This document shows, one piece after another, positions 33,779-41,635 of a stretch of 58,873 bases of DNA; position 1 is the first letter of the stretch, and the number at the start of each line of letters is the position of its first letter. The DNA comes from Bacteroidota bacterium. GTDB lineage: Bacteria > Bacteroidota > Bacteroidia > Sphingobacteriales > Sphingobacteriaceae. The DNA is taken from the NCBI GenBank assembly GCA_013287375.1, contig JABDDX010000006.1, forward strand, positions 1-58,873. The letters run 5' to 3'. The notes beneath the pieces were generated by a model that saw only the letters and a program-made list of their open reading frames with translations, had not been told where the DNA came from and ran no database searches. The position numbers and the translations under genes are program-made.

Positions 33779-34975
33779 TTAAAACGTTGTCGGTACGTTA
33801 TTGTGCGTGTAATTCGTCCAGCATAAAAAGCCAATGTCACCTCCCGGTAAGCCATCGCTGTCGGGGCTGTACTGGCTGGCTATGTAATTGGTTTGGGCGG
33901 TATTGTAATGGCGGTTCGCCACTTCAATACCCGGCCATATCTGGGCAGTCGGGCTGCCTTTTGGCGTACATGGCGGCGATACGGTTCCCATCATCAATTC
34001 ATACTGATAATCGTAGCCGCTCAGCAACCTGCTGCTGTTAGCCGAGTAAATAGACAAGTTGCCCTGTATACCACAAGTATTTGCCGCATAGCTCAACCCG
34101 GTAAGCGAATACTGAAAATGCACATAATCATCATGCGATCCGCAAACCTCACCATTCATTGATCCGTCAGAAGCAATGTCCAGTGGTAATACATTATCAA
34201 TCACGGTTATTCCGGCTTGATAAACTGTTTGGTCATCTTCAAAAACACCAATGGCAATTTTTGCCCATCCTTCCGAAATATTCCAGTTGTTATTATACCC
34301 AGGATTGGTAGCGTTATTGATGTAATTGTTCTTCATATTATTCAGGAAGTTCACAAACTGGGTGTTCTCGGCAGTTGTCCAGCCGCCTGCTGCGCCGGTA
34401 GTAGGCACATAATATTTAATGATCTCAGCCGCTGCCGCGAAGGTAGGCGCCGCCCACGATGCTTCCAGATAAGCCTGGTTAGGGTTATCCCCCGTAACAC
34501 TAAAATTTTGGAAGGCATTGGCCCAACCATCGAGCATTTGCTTTACGGTAGTAGCGTAAGATGCCGTTCCGGTTTTACTCCAACGCAACGCCAGCGCATA
34601 ACATAGCAAGGCATCGCCCTTAAAACTGATCTCATCAGGCGTGGTTACGCCGCCAGCCACATTTACGGTAGCTTTATAATTACCGCTCGGGCTATGGGTA
34701 TTGCAATAGTTAAGCACATACTGGTAAGCTGCTAACCTACCGGCATCACCGGTGTTAGCCTGGTTGGCGACATAGTCCAGCGTTTGTTGAGTATTTAAAA
34801 TGCCGGGGTGTATAAATCCGCTGGCATTGGCTGCCGCTTTAATAGGGGTAGTTTTTGATGCAGGGTTTAAGGTATTGCTAACCGGTTGTGCCGATTTTTT
34901 ACACTCATATAAAAACAAGCTGAACAGCAAACCTAAGGCAATAGCAGTCCCGGTACGAAATTTTTTAATTTTCAT
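33779..34975 (-). CDS. alginate lyase family (PL5-like) lipoprotein
   Basis: A 398-residue lipoprotein (lipobox LFLYEC, Cys25). After a linker, the chain is an (alpha/alpha) toroid of the alginate-lyase superfamily (PF05426): ISFKGDALLCYALALRWSKTG, YLEASWAAPTFAAAAEIIKYY, NNWNISEGWAKIAIGVFEDDQ and HDDYVHFQYSLTGLSYAANT hold the conserved Asn, His, Trp and Tyr. It probably cleaves uronic-acid polysaccharides at the cell surface. No SusC/D pair is adjacent. It has its own strong terminator. Confidence 0.82.
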   Translation of the reverse strand: MKIKKFRTGTAIALGLLFSLFLYECKKSAQPVSNTLNPASKTTPIKAAANASGFIHPGILNTQQTLDYVANQANTGDAGRLAAYQYVLNYCNTHSPSGNYKATVNVAGGVTTPDEISFKGDALLCYALALRWSKTGTASYATTVKQMLDGWANAFQNFSVTGDNPNQAYLEASWAAPTFAAAAEIIKYYVPTTGAAGGWTTAENTQFVNFLNNMKNNYINNATNPGYNNNWNISEGWAKIAIGVFEDDQTVYQAGITVIDNVLPLDIASDGSMNGEVCGSHDDYVHFQYSLTGLSYAANTCGIQGNLSIYSANSSRLLSGYDYQYELMMGTVSPPCTPKGSPTAQIWPGIEVANRHYNTAQTNYIASQYSPDSDGLPGGDIGFLCWTNYTHNNVPTTF

Positions 34976-35169
34976 GGTTTAAAGGTTATTGATTTATAAA
35001 TGAAATACTTACTTAGGGGCTGCAGCCGATAATTGGTTTATATACTAATGTAGAATTCATAATAAGCAAAACCTATAATTACTGCGACAATATTTACGAT
35101 AACGTTTTCGCCATAGCTAATATAAAAAGTTAATAAATAACCAATTAACTGTTATCACGATGACGTTCA

Positions 35170-35214
35170 TCCGATGTCCGAAGTCTCCGACTCCGGACGA
35201 CTGTGCTCCTGGTT
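35170..35214. repeat. family E repeat, partial copy
   Basis: CCGATGTCCGAAGTCTCCGA, then CTCCGGACGACTGTGCTCCTGG. It matches the first half of the copy at 33675-33733 and lies upstream of the TetR promoter. Confidence 0.65.
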
Positions 35215-35234
35215 TTCAAAATAGTTTTTTAATA

Positions 35235-35266
35235 TTTGTAAGTAAACAAACGTTTACTTACTTTTG
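35235..35266 (+). promoter_or_regulatory. promoter with embedded TetR-type operator
   Basis: TTTG (35235-35238), 20 nt, TACTTTTG (35259-35266): a full Bacteroidota -33/-7 promoter. Within it GTAAGTAAAC (35238-35247), 4 nt, GTTTACTTAC (35252-35261) is a perfect 10-bp palindrome overlapping both boxes. A bound repressor would block the promoter. The TetR ATG follows at 35271, so the leader is nearly absent. Confidence 0.85.
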
Positions 35267-35270
35267 TGCC

Positions 35271-35876
35271 ATGCGTCCAAAGAACTTAATAAAAGAAGAA
35301 GCCATCCGCAGTATCGCCCTGCAAATCATCGCCGATGAAGGCCTGGAAAACCTCAGCATGCAAAAACTGGCCAAGGCTGCAGGCATTTCACCCCGTACCA
35401 TTTACATTAAGTACGAAAACAAAGAAGACCTGTTGGTAAAGCTTTTTATTGAAGAAGTATTAGGCGCATACGAAAAAGCAGTATTAAAAAATTTCGATCC
35501 AACTATGCCTTTCACCCAAGGCGTGCAAAAGCTTTGGTTAAACGGATTTGATTACCTGATCAACAACCGCCATGCCTTCGCGCTGCTGCAGCATGGCAAA
35601 GCATCGCCTTTATTAAATCGCGCCTATCAGCAGAAAAACATTAAAGAAGGAGATTTTTTTGGGCCGATACAGCAATTTTTAACATTGAATGTAGATGCGG
35701 GTATTATTAAAAATTTCCCACAGGAAGTACACCGGGCACTGCTATTTTCACCAATGCTCAACCTGGTTGCTGAATATTTCGACTACCAAACCCGCCCTCA
35801 ACAAATCATCACCCCCGAAACCATATTAGCATGCTGCGAGGCGGTAACTCAAGGCATCCTCATCCAAAAAAAATAA
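35271..35876 (+). CDS. TetR family repressor of the monooxygenase operon
   Basis: 201 residues from ATG 35271 (MRPKNLIKEEAIRSIALQII); the open frame runs 37 codons further but through the promoter. HTH: NLSMQKLAKAAGISPRTIYIKYENKEDLL, residues about 29-57. The C-terminal domain should bind an inducer. It is followed after 5 bp by the Tet(X)-like monooxygenase gene, and a perfect palindrome sits in the shared promoter. Autorepression of the operon is a strong inference. Confidence 0.9.
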   Translation: MRPKNLIKEEAIRSIALQIIADEGLENLSMQKLAKAAGISPRTIYIKYENKEDLLVKLFIEEVLGAYEKAVLKNFDPTMPFTQGVQKLWLNGFDYLINNRHAFALLQHGKASPLLNRAYQQKNIKEGDFFGPIQQFLTLNVDAGIIKNFPQEVHRALLFSPMLNLVAEYFDYQTRPQQIITPETILACCEAVTQGILIQKK

Positions 35877-35881
35877 AAACA

Positions 35882-37039
35882 ATGAGCTCAATCAACAATA
35901 AAACAATAGCTATAGTAGGCGGCGGCCCCGGCGGATTAACCCTTGCCCGCCTGCTGCAAATGAATGGCGCCAACGTAAAAGTATACGACCGCGACCTCAA
36001 CAAAGATGCCCGTGTACAAGGCGCCACGCTCGACCTGCACGAAGAATCAGGTTTGCACGCATTACAACAAGCCGGACTAATGGATGCCTTTAATGCCAAC
36101 TATCGCCCCGGTGCGGATGCCCTGCGCATAGCCGATAAAAACGCCAATATTTTGTGGGACGATGACACCACCCCACGCGAAGAAACCCACCGCCCCGAAA
36201 TTGACCGCGGGCCACTCCGCAAAATCCTGCTCGAATCATTGCAACCCGATACCGTGGTATGGGACAGCAACTTTTCATCGCTAACCCCTGAAGGAAAAGG
36301 TTGGAAACTCCATTTCAAAAACGGGACTTCAGCTACCGCGGATATTGTAATTGGTGCCGATGGCGCAAACTCAAAAATCCGCCCATACATCACCCCTATC
36401 AAACCTTTTTTCGCAGGGATGACAGCTATTGAAGGTGCGGTTTACAATGCCGAAGTAGCCAGTCCGAAAGTATTTAAGTTATTAAACGATGGTAAAATAT
36501 TCGCCATGAGCGATTCTAAATCACTTATCGTAAGTTCAAAAGGTGATGGCAGTATGACTTTTTACCCGGGCTTTAACTCCACCGAAAACTGGAGCAAGGA
36601 TAGTGGGATAGATTTTAACGACAAAGCGCAGGTATTAGCCTGGTTTAAACAGGAGTATGATGGTTGGGACGAAATATGGCAGGAAATTTTTGAAAACGCC
36701 GAACCCAAATTCATCCCTCGCCCGCAATACTGCATGCCGCTCGATCAAACCTGGGAAGCTCTGCCCAACCTCACCATGCTGGGTGATGCCGCCCACCTAA
36801 TGCCACCCTACGCCGGCGAAGGTGTTAACATGGCGATGTTAGATGCGGTAGAATTAGCCGAATGTTTATTGAATGATAAGTACACCGATACCAAATTAGC
36901 CATTGCTGCTTACGAAACCCAAATGCGTAAAAGAGCATCCGAAATCGCTGCGTTAACTTTAGAATCAACAGCTGCATTACACTCGCCAGATGCGATCAAT
37001 TATTTGATTAACATCATCAGCGGGTCACACCCGGAATGA
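35882..37039 (+). CDS. Tet(X)-like FAD-dependent monooxygenase
   Basis: 385 residues from ATG 35882. FAD-binding GGGPGG at residues 13-18, ATLDLHEESG near 49-58 and GDAAHLMPPYAGEGVN at 301-316 follow Tet(X) closely along the whole length (Tet(X) is about 388 residues). By recalled alignment, tetracycline contacts differ: Gln192 of Tet(X) aligns with Glu (AIEGAV), Arg213 with Lys (DGKIF), and His234 with Thr (GSMTFY). So it is probably a hydroxylase of some aromatic compound, and tetracycline inactivation is uncertain. It is the second gene of the TetR operon and overlaps the convergent AraC gene by 15 bp. Confidence 0.88.
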   Translation: MSSINNKTIAIVGGGPGGLTLARLLQMNGANVKVYDRDLNKDARVQGATLDLHEESGLHALQQAGLMDAFNANYRPGADALRIADKNANILWDDDTTPREETHRPEIDRGPLRKILLESLQPDTVVWDSNFSSLTPEGKGWKLHFKNGTSATADIVIGADGANSKIRPYITPIKPFFAGMTAIEGAVYNAEVASPKVFKLLNDGKIFAMSDSKSLIVSSKGDGSMTFYPGFNSTENWSKDSGIDFNDKAQVLAWFKQEYDGWDEIWQEIFENAEPKFIPRPQYCMPLDQTWEALPNLTMLGDAAHLMPPYAGEGVNMAMLDAVELAECLLNDKYTDTKLAIAAYETQMRKRASEIAALTLESTAALHSPDAINYLINIISGSHPE

Positions 37040-37921
37040 TGATGGTGTAGCGCTGGTTTGCTTTTTAAAGAAATGGTTAAAATGGGCAGGCTCATCAAAT
37101 CCCAGGCAATTGCTTATCTCGGCAATGTTCCAATTGGTGTGCAGCAATAGGGCTTTGGCTTCAATGACGATACGCTCAAAAATAACTCCGGTAGTGGTTT
37201 TACCGGTGGTAGCGCGGATAGCGCGGTTCAGGTGGTTAACATGCACACAAAGTTGCTCGGCATAATCCTTTGCCGAACGCATTTTTAGCTGTTGCGAGGT
37301 CGACTCAATCGGGAACTGCCGCTCCAGCAAATCAGTAAACACGGCGGTTATCCGCGCATTGGCATCAGCATATGGGTATAGGCTCTCTGATGGTTGCATT
37401 TTCAGCGCGAAATGCACCATCTCCATAATATAACTGCGGATCAGGTCGTACTTAAAAGGATAATCGCTGGCGATCTCCGAGGTGATTTTTTTGAATATCT
37501 CGGTGATCTGCTCATCCTGCACAGCATTCAAATTATAAACTGCATTTGCACCGGGCACAAACATTGGCAAATATTTTACCTGGCTACGAATATGGTCGCT
37601 AAAAAAAGCTTCCTTAAAAATACAGAAGTAACCGGTACTCTCCTCGTCAACCCGTTCAAATTTATAAGGCACCAGTGGGTTAAAAAACATCAGTGTCGAA
37701 CCCGATACCTCCAAACTCTTATCCGCATAATGAAAAATATTCTCACCCCTCAACAATGAAATCTTATAAAAATCACGACGTGCATATTTAGGCGTGGCCC
37801 CGCTTTTACGGGTATCCTCCATGTTAAAAACATTAAAATGCCCGGTGTCCATTTTCAGGTCGCCAGGTGTTTTATCAAATTTATGCTGATAAAATTCTTC
37901 GAGCGTTTCAGTCTTTGGCAT
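37025..37921 (-). CDS. AraC family transcriptional regulator
   Basis: A 298-residue regulator with an N-terminal sensor region (FHYADKSLEVSGSTLMFFNP) and a C-terminal AraC double HTH (SAKDYAEQLCVHVNHLNRAI and WNIAEISNCLGFDEPAHFNHFFK near the end). The pattern AraC regulator plus SDR oxidoreductase (153 bp upstream) is common in Bacteroidota, and the SDR is a likely target. The 3' ends of this gene and the monooxygenase overlap by 15 bp. Confidence 0.9.
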   Translation of the reverse strand: MPKTETLEEFYQHKFDKTPGDLKMDTGHFNVFNMEDTRKSGATPKYARRDFYKISLLRGENIFHYADKSLEVSGSTLMFFNPLVPYKFERVDEESTGYFCIFKEAFFSDHIRSQVKYLPMFVPGANAVYNLNAVQDEQITEIFKKITSEIASDYPFKYDLIRSYIMEMVHFALKMQPSESLYPYADANARITAVFTDLLERQFPIESTSQQLKMRSAKDYAEQLCVHVNHLNRAIRATTGKTTTGVIFERIVIEAKALLLHTNWNIAEISNCLGFDEPAHFNHFFKKQTSATPSSFRV

Positions 37922-37974
37922 ATTACTAAATTAAAACATTTTGGTGGATAATCTCTCTACTTAACTTATCCCTA

Positions 37975-38070
37975 TTGTCATTTCGAACGAGGTACGAGAG
38001 AGAAATCTTCTTCAAGCACAAAGCAAACTATGCAAGTCGAATAAGATTCCTCCCTGCGGTCGAAATGACA
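37975..38070. repeat. family A repeat
   Basis: TTGTCATTTCGAACGAGG and AGAGAGAAATCTTCTTC on the left; AAGATTCCTCCCTGCGG and TCGAAATGACA on the right. It lies between the SDR stop and the AraC start. Confidence 0.75.
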
Positions 38071-38075
38071 TCCAT

Positions 38076-38927
38076 TTAAGCCGGAAAATCGGTACTAAAA
38101 GATAACTCCTTCCATTGCTCTAATTCACCTTTTATCAGCTCTAATTTCGCGTTAGCCCTGGCGTAAGCATCAGTCCCCATAAACAAACGTACCGGCGGGT
38201 TCGGGTTTTCAGCTAAAGCAATAAAAACCTCTGCCGCTTTATTCGGGTCGCCTGCCTGCACACCATCCCTTTTTTGATAAAGCGCGAGCGAATCCCTAAC
38301 CGACTCGTAAGCATCAATCTTATTCTTCGATACCACCAGCGACGCTCCGCTCAAAAACTCTGTGCGAAACGCACCCGGTTCAGCAACAGTAACTTTAATG
38401 CCGAAATCACGCACTTCCTCGGCCAAAACCTCCGTAAAACCAACCACCGCGAATTTAGTAGCCGCATACATGCCCCAACCCATAGCCGCCGCGAAACCGG
38501 CTATTGAGGCGATATTAATAATACTGCCCGAACCCTGCGCACGCATAAACGGCAACACATGCTGTACCACGTTAATGGTAGCGAAAACGTTAATATCAAA
38601 GCAGTCTTTTATTTCTTTGTCTGATAATTCCTCTGCCGCGCCGCCAATACCGTAGCCCGCGTTATTCACCACCACATCAATACTGCCAAAATGCTTATGC
38701 GCTTTTTGTACCGACTCCCAAATAGAGTCATTATCAGTCAGATCAACTTCCAATGCTAAAAAATCCTCATGCTCGCCAACCACATCCTGTAATTGCGCCG
38801 CCGACCGCGAAGTAGCCGCAACCCTATATCCCTCAGCCAATAACTTTTTCACCAGCGACAATCCCAACCCTTTTGATGCGCCGGTAACATACCATACTTT
38901 ATTTGCGTTCATCATCTTACTTTTCAT
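38076..38927 (-). CDS. short-chain dehydrogenase/reductase
   Basis: 283 residues from ATG 38927 (MKSKMMNANKVWYVTG); ATGs at 38915 or 38912 are also possible, and 24 further upstream codons are open but unlikely. Classical SDR motifs: TGASKGLGLSLV, NNAGYGIGG, the Ser of IASIAGFAAA and Y-x3-K in GMYAATKFAV. It oxidises or reduces an unknown carbonyl compound with NAD(P). Probably controlled by the neighbouring AraC regulator. Confidence 0.9.
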   Translation of the reverse strand: MKSKMMNANKVWYVTGASKGLGLSLVKKLLAEGYRVAATSRSAAQLQDVVGEHEDFLALEVDLTDNDSIWESVQKAHKHFGSIDVVVNNAGYGIGGAAEELSDKEIKDCFDINVFATINVVQHVLPFMRAQGSGSIINIASIAGFAAAMGWGMYAATKFAVVGFTEVLAEEVRDFGIKVTVAEPGAFRTEFLSGASLVVSKNKIDAYESVRDSLALYQKRDGVQAGDPNKAAEVFIALAENPNPPVRLFMGTDAYARANAKLELIKGELEQWKELSFSTDFPA

Positions 38928-39021
38928 GATACAAATATCAGCCCATGTTATGAATAATTGCTTACGCATATCAAACCAATACTTGTACAATTCAAACAAT
39001 TGATGATTTTAAAAGGAAGAT

Positions 39022-39208
39022 TTGGGCGTTCCCTCCGGGCCGGGCTGTACGCTCATACTACACGAGGCATTAAGCGCGAAGGCCGGTATCCGCTTCCATC
39101 CCTAACGCAACTCAACTTCGCCAACGCGGGCAAAGGCTATCATGCTAAGGTACTCGAAGTATGAGGGCTGGCCCTAACGCTTATGCTTCGAGTGCCTCAG
39201 CATGACAA
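39022..39208. repeat. composite repeat: TTGGGCGTT element plus family F palindrome
   Basis: The left part (39022-39054) reads TTGGGCGTTCCCTCCGGGCC then GGGCTGTACGCTC, a wording I recall from many Bacteroidota intergenic spaces. The right part holds ATCATGCTAAGGTACTCGAA (39140) and, inverted, CTTCGAGTGCCTCAGCATGAC (39187-39207), family F. The 305-bp gap has no other content. Confidence 0.65.
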
Positions 39209-39232
39209 CACGCCATAGCCTTAGTTTTAAAA

Positions 39233-40360
39233 TCAATTAGATGGCGGGCAAATTTGCATCATCGTTACCACACTACTCGCTTCGTACGATTGTATTTCAC
39301 CCGTTGGGCATGCAACCGCGTATGACCGGTATGTTAAATTGCGGGCTTTATCGCGGTTCGTCCAGCCTGTATTAATATTTTGCTGTATCCATGATAAGTA
39401 TTGTTTTTGCCCTCCGTCGTTTATCAGCATCATTATATACTGGCCAAAAATAGCTTTCAACACACCCTGTTCATTAAAATCTCCCTCAGCAGGTAGTATC
39501 CCATTAACACACATGCTATTTTGAGTATAATTGGCAGCCAGCTTAGCATCAGCAAGGTAAGAGGTATCATTAGTTACTTTATAAAGCATAACCCCGGCTC
39601 CGATGGCTGTCCCCTGATTATAGGTGTAATCCTGGTATCCCGGCGCGCCATCACCTATCTTATGGTCGGCCACCTCACCGTTAGTTGCATTAAACAAGTT
39701 TGCCCTTGCCCACGCATATACCGATTTTGCTTTTACCAGATAGCTTGTATCCTTAGTGATTTGGTACAAGCGCACAGCCGCTATAACTGTTGGATAATTA
39801 ATACATGCATTTTTGCCGCTATGCACAAAATCCCAAAACATCCCCCCTTCAACCGGGTCGTATGAGCCAGCCCATACACGGTTAAACCCTGCTATTGAAT
39901 TTTGCAGATAAGCTGCATTCCCTGTAAGCTGGTTGGCCCTGGCTAAAGCAGTAACCCACCACATCATATCATCATAAATAAACCACGTGGTGGTATTATT
40001 CCAATTATAGTTATCATATTGATTTGCGCCGCCCGCGTATATATCAGTTATCATTTTAAGTTGGGCAGTATCATTGGTGCGCTGGTAAACATCCATAGCC
40101 AAATCCCAGTAAATGGCCTGTGTCCATATTGCACCCAGTGCATTTTTGTCGGTAGTGCTATAATAAAGCTTTGCCGTAGGACTATAAAAATATTGGTTAA
40201 AAGCAGTGTAGGCGGTATTGGCATCGCTTAACGTAAAATTCACAATTTTAGTAGTTGGTACTGGTTTTAATGTTTGCGGTGGCGGCATGTGGTAAGGCTT
40301 AGCACAGCCCATGCAAGCAAGCCATAAGCTGAATGGTAAAATGCAAATCAATTTTTTCAT
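39233..40360 (-). CDS. glycoside hydrolase family 76 lipoprotein
   Basis: 375 residues from ATG 40360; a lipobox (WLACMGC) gives Cys19. The catalytic core is the (alpha/alpha)6 barrel of GH76 with the paired catalytic aspartates D130-D131 in FIYDDMMWW, preceded by AIYWDLAMDVYQRT and followed by GGMFWDFVHSGKNACIN. GH76 enzymes cut alpha-1,6-mannan, as in yeast cell wall. It is alone, without SusC/D or other mannan genes in view. Confidence 0.9.
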   Translation of the reverse strand: MKKLICILPFSLWLACMGCAKPYHMPPPQTLKPVPTTKIVNFTLSDANTAYTAFNQYFYSPTAKLYYSTTDKNALGAIWTQAIYWDLAMDVYQRTNDTAQLKMITDIYAGGANQYDNYNWNNTTTWFIYDDMMWWVTALARANQLTGNAAYLQNSIAGFNRVWAGSYDPVEGGMFWDFVHSGKNACINYPTVIAAVRLYQITKDTSYLVKAKSVYAWARANLFNATNGEVADHKIGDGAPGYQDYTYNQGTAIGAGVMLYKVTNDTSYLADAKLAANYTQNSMCVNGILPAEGDFNEQGVLKAIFGQYIMMLINDGGQKQYLSWIQQNINTGWTNRDKARNLTYRSYAVACPTGEIQSYEASSVVTMMQICPPSN

Positions 40361-40610
40361 AATAAAGGTTTGTTTCATAATTATAGGTTAGTGAATTGGT
40401 TTATTATTATTTGCTTTATATAAAGCTGGTTTAGCGCGTATCTGGGGTTTCGCTTAGCAAGGATAGGTTTCGGGTATTAACAAAACGGTTAAAAAAGTGG
40501 TTAATACCGAGATTAATTCATTAACCACCTTTTTCCTTAAACGCAATCAATTTCGATTAATGAAAATAGCTTGCGACAGAAATAATTTGCACAATTAAAT
40601 TATTATCCAT

Positions 40611-40629
40611 TACTTTGAATAACAAAGTA
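40611..40629 (+). promoter_or_regulatory. palindromic operator 1 of the CreD locus
   Basis: TACTTTG (40611-40617), AATAA, CAAAGTA (40623-40629), a perfect 7-bp inverted repeat 7 bp before the ATG at 40637. TTACTTTG (40610-40617) is one mismatch from the -7 box. Near-identical to 41598-41616, including the following CTTTTAAA. Confidence 0.8.
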
Positions 40630-40636
40630 CTTTTAA

Positions 40637-41278
40637 ATGAAAGAAGAAGAACTTCACAACGAGCTGGCATCCATTCGCAACATCATGGAACGCTCCTCAA
40701 AATTTATATCGCTGAGCGGTTTATCAGGGATATTAGCTGGCGTGTATGCGCTGATTGGGGCTACGGTAGCTTGGTTTGTTATCAAAGATCATCCTACAGC
40801 GTTTGTACATACTCCGCCAGGAACATTTGATTTTGAGATTTTTTTTAATCTGATATCGGTCGTTGAGTATCTTATAATGATAGCAATAGCTGTGCTGTTA
40901 GCTTCAATAATTACCGGGGTGATCCTATCCATTCGCAAAGCAAAACAAAAAGGCGAATCCGTTTGGAATAAAACAAGCCGTTTACTTTTATTAAATGTAG
41001 CCGTTCCATTATTAACAGGATTTGCTGTAATAATAATGTTATTCTTTAAAAGTGATTTAACCTATACAGTTTCCACCATGTTGGTCTTTTACGGCCTCGC
41101 CCTTTTCAATGCAAGTAATTTCACATACACTGATGTTAAGTACTTAGGTATAATTGATATTTTATTAGGTTTGGCAACGGCCTTTTTTCCCGAGTACAGC
41201 CTTTGGGCATGGGCCATCGGTTTCGGCGTACTGCATATAATTTATGGTAGCATCATGTACTTAAAATACGATAGGTGA
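40637..41278 (+). CDS. six-helix membrane protein of the CreD locus
   Basis: A 213-residue inner-membrane protein with about six hydrophobic helices (near residues 25-45, 75-100, 115-140, 143-160, 163-180 and 185-205) and a charged N-terminus (KEEELHNELASIRNIMERSS). I recall the set membrane protein, winged-helix regulator and CreD as common in Bacteroidota, but this protein has no named function. Its TGA overlaps the GTG start of the regulator gene, so the two are coupled. It may sense a membrane signal for the regulator. Confidence 0.75.
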   Translation: MKEEELHNELASIRNIMERSSKFISLSGLSGILAGVYALIGATVAWFVIKDHPTAFVHTPPGTFDFEIFFNLISVVEYLIMIAIAVLLASIITGVILSIRKAKQKGESVWNKTSRLLLLNVAVPLLTGFAVIIMLFFKSDLTYTVSTMLVFYGLALFNASNFTYTDVKYLGIIDILLGLATAFFPEYSLWAWAIGFGVLHIIYGSIMYLKYDR

Positions 41279-41577
41279 AGATCCCCTTTGAAAAATTAGA
41301 CAAGGCATTTGAGAACCGCGTAAGGTTACAAATTATGAGCGTACTGGTAGTAAACGACCGCTACGATTTTAATTCATTAAAAGAACTGCTGGCTGTTACC
41401 GACGGCAACCTGGCATCGCATTTAAAAGGACTCGAAAAAGAAGAATACATACTCGTGAACAAGTCATTCCTGGGCCGTAAACCCAATACCAATTACGTAG
41501 CAACTGCCAAAGGTAAGCAAGCATTTAAACAACATTTAGATGCCCTGGAACAATTTATAAAATCAACAAAATCATAA
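41275..41577 (+). CDS. winged-helix transcriptional regulator (HTH_34-like)
   Basis: A 100-residue protein starting at GTG 41275 inside the upstream TGA (GTGA). FENRVRLQIMSVLVVNDRYDFNSLKELLAVTDGNLASHLKGLEKEEYI is a MarR/PadR-like winged helix of the small HTH_34 type; the wing is VNKSFLGRKPNTNYVAT. It has no sensor domain. Two near-identical palindromes, one before this operon and one before creD, are probably its binding sites. Confidence 0.87.
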   Translation: MKIPFEKLDKAFENRVRLQIMSVLVVNDRYDFNSLKELLAVTDGNLASHLKGLEKEEYILVNKSFLGRKPNTNYVATAKGKQAFKQHLDALEQFIKSTKS

Positions 41578-41597
41578 ACTATATTTTTTTACCTATT

Positions 41598-41616
41598 TAC
41601 TTTGAATTACAAAGTA
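41598..41616 (+). promoter_or_regulatory. palindromic operator 2, before creD
   Basis: TACTTTG (41598-41604), AATTA, CAAAGTA (41610-41616), then CTTTTAAA. It differs from operator 1 by one base in the spacer. It is 19 bp before the creD ATG. Confidence 0.8.
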
Positions 41617-41635
41617 CTTTTAAAAAACAAACACA

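Noticed and set aside
35882..37039. Calling the gene tetX (tetracycline resistance)
   Set aside because: Overall similarity is clear, but recalled substrate-contact residues differ and no resistance context is present.
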